From: Lysobacteraceae bacterium P
GTDB lineage: Bacteria; Pseudomonadota; Gammaproteobacteria; Xanthomonadales; Xanthomonadaceae
Direction: 5' to 3'
DNA: 64,000 bases
Assembly: GCA_005503055.1 (NCBI GenBank)
Contig: SCOX01000001.1
Coordinates: 620,001 to 684,000, forward strand
The notes under the pieces are model-generated. The model searched no databases. It was not told the origin of the DNA and worked only from the letters and a program-made list of their open reading frames with translations. Positions within the stretch are counted from its first letter, which is position 1. Every line of letters starts with the position of its first letter. The position numbers were made by a program, and so were the translations under genes. Positions 56,315 through 64,000 of the stretch are shown here, piece after piece.

Positions 56315-57994
56315 ATGAGTTTCGAACGTCCGTGGTTGGCACAGTATCCCGAACGGATTCCGCCACAGATCGACGTGGATGAGTTTCCGTCCGTCGTCGC
56401 CGTGTTGGAAAGCGCCATCCAGAACTACCGCGACCGCCCGGCGTTCGCCAACCTCGGCAAGACCCTCACCTACGCCGAGATCGACCAGCTCAGCGCGCAG
56501 TTCGCGGCCTACCTGCTGGGCGAGCTGAAGCTCAAGAAGGGCGATCGCGTCGCGATCATGATGCCCAACTGCCTGCAGTACCCCATCGCGACCTTCGGCG
56601 TGCTGCGCGCCGGACTGACGGTGGTCAATACCAACCCGATGTACACCGCGCGCGAGCTGCGCCACCAGTTGGTGGACTCCGGCGCGAGCGTGATCTTCGT
56701 GCTCGACAACTTCGCGCACACCGTGCAGGAAGTGATCGCCGACACGCAGATCAAGCAGGTCATCACGACCGGCCTGGGCGACATGCTCGGCTTCCCGAAG
56801 GGCTCGATCGTCAACTTCGTCCTGAAGTACATCAAGAAGATGGTGCCCGACTACGACCTGCCGGGCTCGATCCGTTTCCGCGATGCCCTCGCGCTGGGCC
56901 AGCGCCATGCGCTGCCCGAGATCGACATCGAACCGTCGGACATCGCCTTCCTGCAGTACACCGGCGGCACCACGGGCGTGGCGAAGGGCGCGATGCTCAC
57001 CCACCGCAACATGGTCGCCAACATGCAGCAGGCGGCGGCATGGGTGGGCACGAACGTGCGTTACGGCGAGGAGATCATCATCACCGCGCTGCCGCTGTAC
57101 CACATCTTCGCCCTCACGGCGAACGGCCTGGTCTTCATGAAGTTCGGCGGCCTGAACTACATGATCACCAATCCGCGGGACATGAAGACCTTCGTGAAGG
57201 AGCTCAAGGGGATTCGCTTCACCGCGATCACCGGCGTCAACACCTTGTTCAACGGCCTGCTCAATACGCCGGGATTCGACGAAGTGGATTTCTCCAGCCT
57301 GCACCTGACCCTGGGTGGCGGCATGGCCGTGCAGCGCTCAGTGGCCGAGCGCTGGAAGCAGGTCACCGGCACGACCCTGGTGGAAGCCTACGGCCTGACC
57401 GAATCCGCACCGGCGGCCTGCATCAACCCGATGGACCTGGCCGACTACAACGGCTCCATCGGCCTGCCGATCTCCTCCACCGACGCCTGCGTCAAGGACG
57501 AGAGCGGCAACCAGCTGCCGCAGGGCGAAGTCGGCGAACTGTGCATCCGCGGCCCGCAGGTGATGAAGGGCTACTGGAAGCGTCCGGAGGAAACGGCGGC
57601 CGCCATCGACGCCGACGGCTGGCTGCACACCGGCGACATGGCGCGCATGGACGAGAAGGGCTTCTTCTTCATCGTGGATCGCAAGAAGGACATGATCCTG
57701 GTGTCGGGCTTCAACGTGTACCCGAACGAGGTCGAGGACGTGATCGCGATGATGCCCGGCGTGCTGGAAGTAGCCGCCGTGGGCGTGCCGGACGAGAAAT
57801 CCGGAGAGGCGGTCAAGGTCGTCATCGTCAAGAAGGACCCGGCGCTCACCGCCGAGCAGGTCAAGGCCCACGCGCGCGCGAATCTGACCGGCTACAAGCA
57901 TCCCAGGTACGTCGAGTTCCGCACCGAGCTTCCCAAGACCAACGTCGGCAAGATCCTGCGCCGCGAGCTGCGGGACGCCCCGACGCCTCACTGA
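56315..57994 (+). CDS. rpfB: Long-chain fatty acyl-CoA ligase RpfB
   Basis: A 559-residue AMP-binding acyl-CoA synthetase of the FadD type, turning fatty acids (including DSF) into acyl-CoA. P-loop YTGGTTGVAKGAM (about residues 209-221), A8-type motif DGWLHTGDMARMDEKGFFF and the C-terminal Lys region TNVGKILRRELR. AGAGGGG precedes the ATG. In Xanthomonas RpfB activates free DSF for turnover. It is separated from rpfF by a strong terminator, so they are not one simple transcript. Confidence 0.93.
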   Translation: MSFERPWLAQYPERIPPQIDVDEFPSVVAVLESAIQNYRDRPAFANLGKTLTYAEIDQLSAQFAAYLLGELKLKKGDRVAIMMPNCLQYPIATFGVLRAGLTVVNTNPMYTARELRHQLVDSGASVIFVLDNFAHTVQEVIADTQIKQVITTGLGDMLGFPKGSIVNFVLKYIKKMVPDYDLPGSIRFRDALALGQRHALPEIDIEPSDIAFLQYTGGTTGVAKGAMLTHRNMVANMQQAAAWVGTNVRYGEEIIITALPLYHIFALTANGLVFMKFGGLNYMITNPRDMKTFVKELKGIRFTAITGVNTLFNGLLNTPGFDEVDFSSLHLTLGGGMAVQRSVAERWKQVTGTTLVEAYGLTESAPAACINPMDLADYNGSIGLPISSTDACVKDESGNQLPQGEVGELCIRGPQVMKGYWKRPEETAAAIDADGWLHTGDMARMDEKGFFFIVDRKKDMILVSGFNVYPNEVEDVIAMMPGVLEVAAVGVPDEKSGEAVKVVIVKKDPALTAEQVKAHARANLTGYKHPRYVEFRTELPKTNVGKILRRELRDAPTPH

Positions 57995-58027
57995 ACCGTC
58001 GCCCGCCCGTTTGTCGGACGCTCCATG

Positions 58028-58056
58028 AAAGCCCCTCCCATCGCGGAGGGGCTTTT
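58028..58056 (+). terminator. Intrinsic terminator between rpfB and rpfF
   Basis: AAAGCCCCTCC-CATCGC-GGAGGGGCTTT followed by TTCCTTTT: an 11-base-pair stem with a T-rich tail, 34 bases after the rpfB stop. Confidence 0.88.
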
Positions 58057-58159
58057 CCTTTTGGCCAGATTGCGCGGTGTAGCATCGCCCGGTGGGCTAT
58101 ATCCCCTGCCGCTCGCTGCCCACTCCCTGCCTGCGGGCGGCTACGCCGAGGACCGCAAC

Positions 58160-59035
58160 ATGAGCATGATCGAGAAACTGCACCGCACGCGCGCCTATCC
58201 GACCCTGCGCGTCGAATCCGACCCCGCGGGTGATACGCACTGGATGTACATGCACAACGATCACGCCCAGGGCGCGCGTCCGTGCTTCCGCACGGAACTC
58301 ATGGACGACATGTGGAGCTTCCTCAACTCGATCACGCTGCGCGAGAACCAGCGCCAGAGCGGCCGCCTGCGCCATGTCGTGCTCGCATCGAACGCCCCGA
58401 ACGCCTTCAACCTCGGCGGCGACCTGCAGCTGTTCTCGCAACTGATCCGCGCCAACGATCGCGAGCATCTGCTGGCCTACGCACGCCGCTGCGTGGAAGG
58501 CGTGCACCGCTTCCACACCGGCCTGGGCGGCGACGTGCGCACCATCGCGCTGGTCCAGGGCGACGCACTGGGCGGTGGCCTGGAGCTCGCGCTGTCGTGC
58601 CACACCATCGTCGCCGAGGAAGGCGTCGAGATGGGCCTGCCGGAGGTGCTGTTCGGCCTGTTCCCGGGCATGGGCGCTTATTCGTTCCTGTGCAAGCGGG
58701 TGTCGCCGCAATTGGCCGAGCGCCTGATTCTGGACGGTTCGATCCTGCCCAGCCAGGAATGGCACCGCATGGGCGTGGTCGACATCCTCGTACCCAGGGG
58801 CGAAGGCGAGGCCGCGGTGAATGACGTGATCCGCCGCCAGCAGCGCGCGCCGCATGCGCATCTGGCCATGAACGCCGTTCGCGGCATCGGCCAGCCGGTG
58901 GGTTACGACGAGCTGATGGGCATCACCGAAGTGTGGGTGGATACGGCGCTGGCGCTGGGCGACAAGGCGCTGCGCACCATGGAACGCATCGTTCGCGCGC
59001 AGGAGCGTCGCTCGGGCACGGAGGCAGCCGCCTGA
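58160..59035 (+). CDS. rpfF: DSF synthase RpfF (enoyl-CoA hydratase family)
   Basis: A 291-residue crotonase-fold enzyme that makes the cis-2-unsaturated fatty-acid signal DSF from acyl-ACP. The two catalytic glutamates are conserved: Glu142 (GDALGGGLELALSCHT) and Glu162 (MGLPEVLFGLFPGMGAYSF), as in Xanthomonas RpfF Glu141/Glu161. The ATG at 58160 has GAGG upstream; the frame is open earlier but runs back into the terminator. RpfC probably binds RpfF to limit signal synthesis. Convergent with rpfC, 69 bases apart. Confidence 0.97.
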   Translation: MSMIEKLHRTRAYPTLRVESDPAGDTHWMYMHNDHAQGARPCFRTELMDDMWSFLNSITLRENQRQSGRLRHVVLASNAPNAFNLGGDLQLFSQLIRANDREHLLAYARRCVEGVHRFHTGLGGDVRTIALVQGDALGGGLELALSCHTIVAEEGVEMGLPEVLFGLFPGMGAYSFLCKRVSPQLAERLILDGSILPSQEWHRMGVVDILVPRGEGEAAVNDVIRRQQRAPHAHLAMNAVRGIGQPVGYDELMGITEVWVDTALALGDKALRTMERIVRAQERRSGTEAAA

Positions 59036-59080
59036 CGGGCGGGCACAGGGGAAAAGCAGGCCGTCGGAAACGGGGGGATA

Positions 59081-59101
59081 TCGGGCCGCAATCCGGCCCG
59101 A
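59081..59101. terminator. Weak hairpin between rpfF and rpfC
   Basis: TCGGGCCG-CAATC-CGGCCCGA, an eight-base-pair stem in the 68-base gap where the two genes converge. There is no T-run, so termination here would be weak or factor-dependent. Confidence 0.4.
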
Positions 59102-59103
59102 GA

Positions 59104-61275
59104 TCAGGGGGAGCGCTCGCCTTCGCCGCGGGCGCCACGTTGCCGCTCGCGTGCATCGAGCGCCGCCCTGCCCTTCGCCAGACGTTCGCGCAGGCGCGCC
59201 AGGTGCGAGGACCAGTCGCGCGCCAACTGCCAGTCCGGCAAACGCATCAGCTCGCCGCTGATCGCGGCCAGTTTGATCAGCCCCAGATTGCTGGCCACAC
59301 CTTTGAGCGCGTGCGCCTGGTCGCGCGTTCGCTCCCAGTCGACCCGCTGCGCGCAGAGTTCGATCTGCTGCAGGCATTTCTCGGCATCGACCAGGCACTG
59401 CGCAATGAACTCGCGCTCGAACCCCGCGCCCATGCCCAGCGCGCCCAGCTCTTCCAGAACGGAGGGGTCGAAATGGCTGTCGCCCGCAAGCGCACCCTCG
59501 TTGCGTCGCGGCGCGACGATGGTGGTGGCGATGCGCTGGTTCGCGGCGATGTCGGCAAGGGTGTCGAGCAAACGCGTGGTCGACACTGGCTTGGACAGGA
59601 ACGCACGCGCGCCGGCCTGTTCGCAGGCCTGGATCGATTCGGTGGTGACATCGGCGCTGAGAATCAGCACCGGCGTGCGCCGGCCGCTGCCGGCCTCCAT
59701 GACGCGCAACTGGCGCAGCAGGTCCAGGCCGCTGACGTCAGGCATGTGCAGATCGGTGATGACCGCGTCGTAGTCCGATGTCGCCAGTGCATTCAGGACT
59801 TCCTCGCCGCCCTCCACGCAGACCACGCGATGGCCGGCCTTCTGCAGCAGGCGCTGCAGCACCATGCGGTTGGCGATGTGGTCGTCGGCGACGATGATCG
59901 ACAGGCTGCGCACGCGCGCGCGATGACGCAGGAACGGATCTGAGAAGGCGATGACGTTCGGCGCATTTTCGGTCTGCGTGAAGCCGGGGGCGGCGGCGCC
60001 CTCCGGCTGCGTCGCAAGCTGCACGCGTTCGAACGGCAGTTCCACCCAGAAGCGGCTGCCGGTCTCCACCGGGTCGTAACCGATGCTGCCGCCCATGCCC
60101 TCGGCCAGGCCCTTGGCGATGGTCGTGCCCAGGCCGGTGCCGCCATATCGGCGCGCGAGACTGACGTCGGCCTGCTCGAAAGGCTTGAACAGGCGCTGAC
60201 GCATCGCCGCCGGCACGCCGATGCCGGTGTCGCTGACGGTGAAACGCAGGCGCACGCGCTCGGCCACCGAATCGACCACGCTGACTTCCACCCGCACCGA
60301 GCCCTGGTCGGTGAACTTGACCGCGTTGCCGGCGAGGTTGATCAGAATCTGGCGAACGTGGCCGACATCGCCGCGCAGGCATTCAGGCACGTCGCGCGCG
60401 ATGGCGACTTCGTACTGCAACTGCTTGGCGCGTGCCTGCGGGTGCAGGATCAGGCTGATGCTGTCCATCAACTCGCGCGCGGTGAAATCGACGCGGTCGA
60501 GCTTGAGCTTGCCGGCCTCGATCGCCGAGATGTCGAGCACGTCCTCCACCAGCGACAGCAGGCTGCGCGTGGAGGCCTGGATCGTGCTCAGGCACTCGCG
60601 CTGTTCGCTGTCGAGCCGGGTGGTGGCAAGCAACTCGGACATGCCCGCCAGGCCGTTGAGCGGCGTGCGGAACTCGTGGCTCATGTTGGCCAGGAAGCGG
60701 CTCTTGGCCTCGTTGGCGCGCCGCGCCTCGTCGGTGGCCGTGGTCAGTGCGCGCAGCAGGCCGGACAGGTACAGCGGAATCGCCACCAAACCCAGCAACA
60801 AGCCGATGGCGAGCACGCGGTTCGACAGCCAGTACTCGTTGAACGTCACCACCGCGCCGAAGCTGGCGAACGACATCGCCACCGCGCCATACAGGTAACC
60901 GTTGCCGAAGCGCAGGCCGTTGCCGATGGTGACCCACATCAGGATCACGTACACCCAGGCCAGCGGCTCGCCGATGTGAATCATCGCCGCGGCCATCAGG
61001 CCGTAGTCGGAGATCATCCCGATGATGCGACGCAGGTGCGACTTGCCGGGGCGCCAGAGAATCCAGGCGATGAGGAATGCGCCGACGGCGAAACCGGTCT
61101 CCACCATCTTGAGGACGTTGACGTATTCCTTCGACGGCAGCGCTCCGGTGGCACCGCGCACGAGCATGTAGACCAGCACCACGGACAGCACCGCCAGGCG
61201 CACGAACGCCTGACCGTGTTCACTGTCGGGGCGTCGCGAAAGCTCCTTTTTCAGATTGCTCAGGACGCTCAACAT
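59104..61275 (-). CDS. rpfC: Hybrid sensor kinase RpfC (DSF receptor)
   Basis: A 723-residue hybrid histidine kinase that senses DSF and phosphorelays to RpfG. Five N-terminal membrane segments (about 27-172) form the sensor; then HisKA with His200 ([13 protein letters not shown]), HATPase (N box [12 protein letters not shown]), a receiver with Asp508 ([11 protein letters not shown]) and an HPt with His655 ([14 protein letters not shown]). The ATG at 61275 is six bases after the rpfG stop with GGAG upstream. Unphosphorylated RpfC is thought to bind RpfF. Confidence 0.96.
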   Translation of the reverse strand: MLSVLSNLKKELSRRPDSEHGQAFVRLAVLSVVLVYMLVRGATGALPSKEYVNVLKMVETGFAVGAFLIAWILWRPGKSHLRRIIGMISDYGLMAAAMIHIGEPLAWVYVILMWVTIGNGLRFGNGYLYGAVAMSFASFGAVVTFNEYWLSNRVLAIGLLLGLVAIPLYLSGLLRALTTATDEARRANEAKSRFLANMSHEFRTPLNGLAGMSELLATTRLDSEQRECLSTIQASTRSLLSLVEDVLDISAIEAGKLKLDRVDFTARELMDSISLILHPQARAKQLQYEVAIARDVPECLRGDVGHVRQILINLAGNAVKFTDQGSVRVEVSVVDSVAERVRLRFTVSDTGIGVPAAMRQRLFKPFEQADVSLARRYGGTGLGTTIAKGLAEGMGGSIGYDPVETGSRFWVELPFERVQLATQPEGAAAPGFTQTENAPNVIAFSDPFLRHRARVRSLSIIVADDHIANRMVLQRLLQKAGHRVVCVEGGEEVLNALATSDYDAVITDLHMPDVSGLDLLRQLRVMEAGSGRRTPVLILSADVTTESIQACEQAGARAFLSKPVSTTRLLDTLADIAANQRIATTIVAPRRNEGALAGDSHFDPSVLEELGALGMGAGFEREFIAQCLVDAEKCLQQIELCAQRVDWERTRDQAHALKGVASNLGLIKLAAISGELMRLPDWQLARDWSSHLARLRERLAKGRAALDARERQRGARGEGERSP

Positions 61276-61281
61276 CACGGC

Positions 61282-62340
61282 TCACTCCAGGCCGGGGCGC
61301 GCAGATACCGTCGAGAACCGGTTGCAGATGTCCTCTAGCCGTTCCCGGCTCCGGATCAGCGCGTCGACACAACGCGGGTCGAACAGGCGACCGCGCTGCG
61401 CATACAGGTAACCCAGCGCCGCATCCGCGTCCCACGCCTTCTTGTAGGGACGTGGCGAGATCAGCGCATCGAACACGTCGGCAACCGCGACGATCCTGGC
61501 TTCCAACGGAATTTCCTCGCCGCGCAGGCCATCGGGATAACCGCTGCCGTCGTAGCGTTCGTGATGCCGCAACGCGATCAGCGCGCCGGCCTGGATAAAA
61601 CGGTTCTGGCTGCCGCTGAGCAGTTCGTAGCCGATGCGCGGATGACGGCGCATCACCGCGGTCTCGTCTTCCGACAGCGGCCCGGCCTTCATCAACACCG
61701 CGTCGGGAATGGCGATCTTGCCGATATCGTGCAGCGGCGCGGCCATTTCGATGACGCGTACTTCGTCCTCGAACATACCCAGCTGTTCGGCGATGAGCCC
61801 GGCGATGTGGGCCATTCGTTCGAGGTAGGCGCTGGTGCCGGCATCGCGGTACTCGATGGCGCGCGCCAGGCGCGAGAGGGTTTCGCGTTCGCGCTCCTCG
61901 ACCTCGTGCATGCTTGACAGCAGGCGTTGCTCCAGCGAGAGCGCTCGCTGCTTGACGTTCTCCGACTGCTGGCGCAACTGCAGCAGGTTGCGGCAGCGCG
62001 CGCGCAGTTCGCGCGGGCGCACCGGCTTGACCAGGAAATCAATCACGCCCGCTTCCAGCGCGGCCTGCCGGATCGGCTCGTCGCCGACCACGGTGACCAG
62101 GATGATGGGGATGTCGCGATGCAGCGGCAGGCGGCGGAAGCGGCGCGCGAACTCCAGGCCGTCCAGCGCCGGCATGCGGTAGTCGAGCAGGAGCAGGTCC
62201 GGCTGATTGGATTCACACCAGCCCAGCGCCGCCTCGGGATCGCCGAAGTCGGAAACGTGCAACTCGGACGATATGTCCTCGATGATGTGGCGCAGCATCG
62301 TGCGCGCTGAGGTTTGGTCATCGACGATGACGACGTTCAC
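61282..62340 (-). CDS. rpfG: RpfG, c-di-GMP phosphodiesterase response regulator
   Basis: A 352-residue response regulator. The receiver has Asp53 (LLLLDYRMPALDG); the output domain is HD-GYP with His204-Asp205 (PLHDIGKIAIPD), HH259-260 and the GYP motif at 267-269 (HHERYDGSGYPDGL). It degrades c-di-GMP on DSF sensing. It is the first gene of the rpfG-rpfC operon; no rpfH lies between them. Confidence 0.97.
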   Translation of the reverse strand: MNVVIVDDQTSARTMLRHIIEDISSELHVSDFGDPEAALGWCESNQPDLLLLDYRMPALDGLEFARRFRRLPLHRDIPIILVTVVGDEPIRQAALEAGVIDFLVKPVRPRELRARCRNLLQLRQQSENVKQRALSLEQRLLSSMHEVEERERETLSRLARAIEYRDAGTSAYLERMAHIAGLIAEQLGMFEDEVRVIEMAAPLHDIGKIAIPDAVLMKAGPLSEDETAVMRRHPRIGYELLSGSQNRFIQAGALIALRHHERYDGSGYPDGLRGEEIPLEARIVAVADVFDALISPRPYKKAWDADAALGYLYAQRGRLFDPRCVDALIRSRERLEDICNRFSTVSARPGLE

Positions 62341-62842
62341 ATCATGATTCCGTAAGAGCCGCCACCCCCTGTGGTGGCCATTGGGGTCAGCATACCCCGG
62401 CCCGGCGGTGGCCGCAGCCGGGAACCTCCCGGCCTGATGTAGGAATCGGCCGAATGTGCGCTGGGCTTTAGCGGGGCTTCATCGCTGAAGCGATGGAACC
62501 AGTTGGAAGCTTGCCGCGATCGCGGCGGTGCGCGGTTTTCCGGTCGTCCGACCCTGTCAACCATGGCTGGCGTTCGACAGGCCACGCGGCAGTGCCGCGT
62601 GCATCGACTTCGATGAGGATTCCATGCCGTCCCTGGCGGTACGCGACCGCCTTCGGGTCGCCCGGCCCGGCCATCCGTGGCCGGGCGTTCGACAGGCCAC
62701 GCGGCAGTGCCGCGTGCATCGACTTCGAGGAGGATTCCGCGCCGTCCCTGGCGGTACGCGACCGCTTTCGGGTCGCCCGGCCCGGCCATCCGTGGCCGGG
62801 CGTTCGGCCGCGCACGGGCCAGTGGCCCGTGAGCGCGCGGGC
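62341..62842. other. rpfG upstream region with tandem repeats
   Basis: 502 bases with no gene, between the lysS stop and the rpfG ATG. The part from about 62530 to 62835 is the tandem-repeat array (next entry); the remaining 190 bases next to rpfG must hold its promoter but show no clear sigma-70 hexamers. Spurious ORFs in several frames follow the repeats. Confidence 0.6.
62530..62835. repeat. Three 115-bp tandem repeats with two hairpins each
   Basis: Hairpin B occurs at 62583-62601 and 62698-62716 as CACGCGGCA-G-TGCCGCGTG and at 62813-62831 as CACGGGCCA-G-TGGCCCGTG, exactly 115 bases apart. Between them lies hairpin A, CGCCCGGCC with its complement around an 11-base loop. The third copy keeps perfect pairing through paired base changes. 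A related two-unit array is at 19735-19900. Confidence 0.88.
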
Positions 62843-64000
62843 TCACCCCGCTTCCGGGCGCATGTAGGGGAACAGCAGGACGTCGCGGATGGACGCAGAA
62901 CCGGTCATCAGCATCACGAGCCGATCGATGCCAATGCCCAGGCCGCCGGTGGGCGGCAAGCCGACTTCCAGCGCGCGGATGTAGTCGGCGTCGAAATGCA
63001 TGGCTTCGTCGTCGCCGCCCTCCTTGGCCGTGACCTGGGCGCGGAAGCGCTCGGCTTGATCCTCGGGGTCGTTCAGCTCGGAGAAGCCATTGGCGAGCTC
63101 CTTGCCGTTCACGAACAGCTCGAAGCGGTCGGTGATGCCCTTCTCGGCATCGCTCTCGCGCGCCAGCGGCGAGACCTCGACCGGGTAGTGCGTAATGAAG
63201 GTCGGTTGCACGAGCTGGTGCTCGGCGGTCTTTTCGAAGATCTCCAGCAGCAGCTTGCCCCAGCCGTAACCCGCCTTCACCGGAACCTTCAGGCGCTCGC
63301 AGTGGCGGACCAGCGCGGCGCGATCGGTGCAGTCGGCGATCGAGATCTCCGGGTTGTAGTGGCGCACCGCCTCGTCCAGGCGCCAGCGGCGGAACGCCGG
63401 GCCCAGGTCGATGTCGGCGCCGTCCCAATGCATCTGGGTGGTGCCCAGCACCTCGAGCGCGACGTCGCGGATCACGCCTTCGGTCAGGTCCATGATCTCG
63501 GTATACGTGGCGTAGGCCTCGTACAGCTCGAGCATGGTGAATTCCGGGTTGTGGCGCGTGGATACGCCCTCGTTGCGGAAATTGCGGTTGATCTCGTACA
63601 CGCGTTCGAGGCCGCCCACGACCAGCCGCTTGAGGTACAGCTCCGGCGCCACGCGCAGGAACAACTCCAGGTCCAGCGCGTTGTGATGTGTGACGAACGG
63701 CTTGGCCGCGGCGCCGCCGGGGATGTAATGCATCATCGGCGTCTCCACTTCCAGGAAGCGACGGCCGTCGAGCCAGGCGCGCATGGCGCGGATGATCTTG
63801 CTGCGCTTGACGAAGACCTCGCGCGCCTCGGGCGTCACGATCAGGTCGACATAGCGCTGGCGGTAGCGTTGCTCAACGTCGGACAGGCCGTGGAACTTGT
63901 CCGGCAGCGGACGCAGCGACTTGGTCAGCAGACGCAGGCTGTCGGCCTTCACCGACAGTTCGCCGGTCCTGGTGCGGGTCAGCGCGCCCTGCGCGCCGAT
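62843..64000 (-). CDS. lysS: Lysine-tRNA ligase LysS (C-terminal part, gene runs off the window)
   Basis: The last 385 residues of a class II lysyl-tRNA synthetase; the N-terminal part, including most of the OB-fold anticodon domain, is beyond base 64000. The visible frame begins [22 protein letters not shown], then motif 2 [20 protein letters not shown] and motif 3 [16 protein letters not shown]. Ends [12 protein letters not shown]. Same strand and upstream of rpfG. Confidence 0.97.
   Translation of the reverse strand: MGAQGALTRTRTGELSVKADSLRLLTKSLRPLPDKFHGLSDVEQRYRQRYVDLIVTPEAREVFVKRSKIIRAMRAWLDGRRFLEVETPMMHYIPGGAAAKPFVTHHNALDLELFLRVAPELYLKRLVVGGLERVYEINRNFRNEGVSTRHNPEFTMLELYEAYATYTEIMDLTEGVIRDVALEVLGTTQMHWDGADIDLGPAFRRWRLDEAVRHYNPEISIADCTDRAALVRHCERLKVPVKAGYGWGKLLLEIFEKTAEHQLVQPTFITHYPVEVSPLARESDAEKGITDRFELFVNGKELANGFSELNDPEDQAERFRAQVTAKEGGDDEAMHFDADYIRALEVGLPPTGGLGIGIDRLVMLMTGSASIRDVLLFPYMRPEAG

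Noticed and set aside
62343-62835. Ala/Arg/Pro-rich frames across the repeat array upstream of rpfG
   Set aside because: They translate the 115-base repeats in several frames; repetition at the DNA level explains them and there is no codon-level conservation.

Overview
The window is high-GC DNA from a gammaproteobacterium of the Xanthomonadaceae/Lysobacteraceae. Three things point to a Lysobacter-like genome. The right end holds the DSF quorum-sensing locus in its Xanthomonad arrangement: acnA/rpfA, rpfB and rpfF on one strand, facing rpfC, rpfG and lysS. The middle holds lolA-ftsK-ald/trxB and aat-infA-clpA-clpS blocks. The intergenic spaces carry GC-rich hairpin repeats of a kind common in these genomes. 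The species assignment is inference; no rRNA or tRNA gene, CRISPR array, insertion sequence or prophage was seen.

Layout. 1-8.5 kb: the end of an oxidoreductase, an MFS exporter, an AraC regulator divergent from an aldo/keto reductase and an SDR, an AraC-GyrI-like regulator, then small stress or housekeeping enzymes (PEBP, HD hydrolase, FMN reductase, zinc-ribbon protein, DUF1622). 8.5-15 kb: a minus-strand group with a formylglycine-generating enzyme, a HAD hydrolase, a Cys-type arylsulfatase, a DUF202 protein with nine heptad repeats, a small membrane protein and a di-haem cytochrome c. 15-27 kb: AlkD-like protein, VOC proteins, a BlaI/M56 regulatory pair, a tandem-repeat array, a GMC oxidoreductase, a DksA-type zinc finger, a transglutaminase-TPR protein, a TIGR04325-type methyltransferase, and two lipoproteins.

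27.4-32.0 kb holds the most interesting system: a five-gene minus-strand operon that looks like a divergent relative of the Pseudomonas Fap functional-amyloid pathway. In transcription order it encodes a 433-aa Gly/Ala/Asn-rich secreted protein, a small secreted protein, a periplasmic C39 peptidase with an intact Q-C-H-D site, a second small secreted protein, and a FapF-like outer-membrane barrel with an N-terminal coiled coil. The Gly-rich and first small protein share a C-terminal QN.G...LIQ motif. Both small proteins carry an L/M-R-G-G motif that could be the C39 cleavage site. Two stable hairpins follow the Gly-rich gene, and a -24/-12 (sigma-54) promoter candidate precedes it.

32.4-49 kb is conserved core: rarA, a secreted protein, lolA, ftsK, ald, trxB, two acyltransferase-fold genes, aat, infA, clpA, clpS, a YbjN-like protein, nudJ, mnmA, hflD. 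aat with clpA/clpS is the bacterial N-degron pathway in its usual neighbourhood. 49-55.4 kb has both aconitases, acnB and acnA/rpfA, separated by a VapBC-type toxin-antitoxin pair. 56.3-62.3 kb is the DSF module: RpfF makes the fatty-acid signal, RpfB handles the acyl chain, RpfC senses DSF and phosphorelays to RpfG, a c-di-GMP HD-GYP phosphodiesterase. A three-copy 115-bp tandem repeat separates rpfG from the partial lysS at the right edge.
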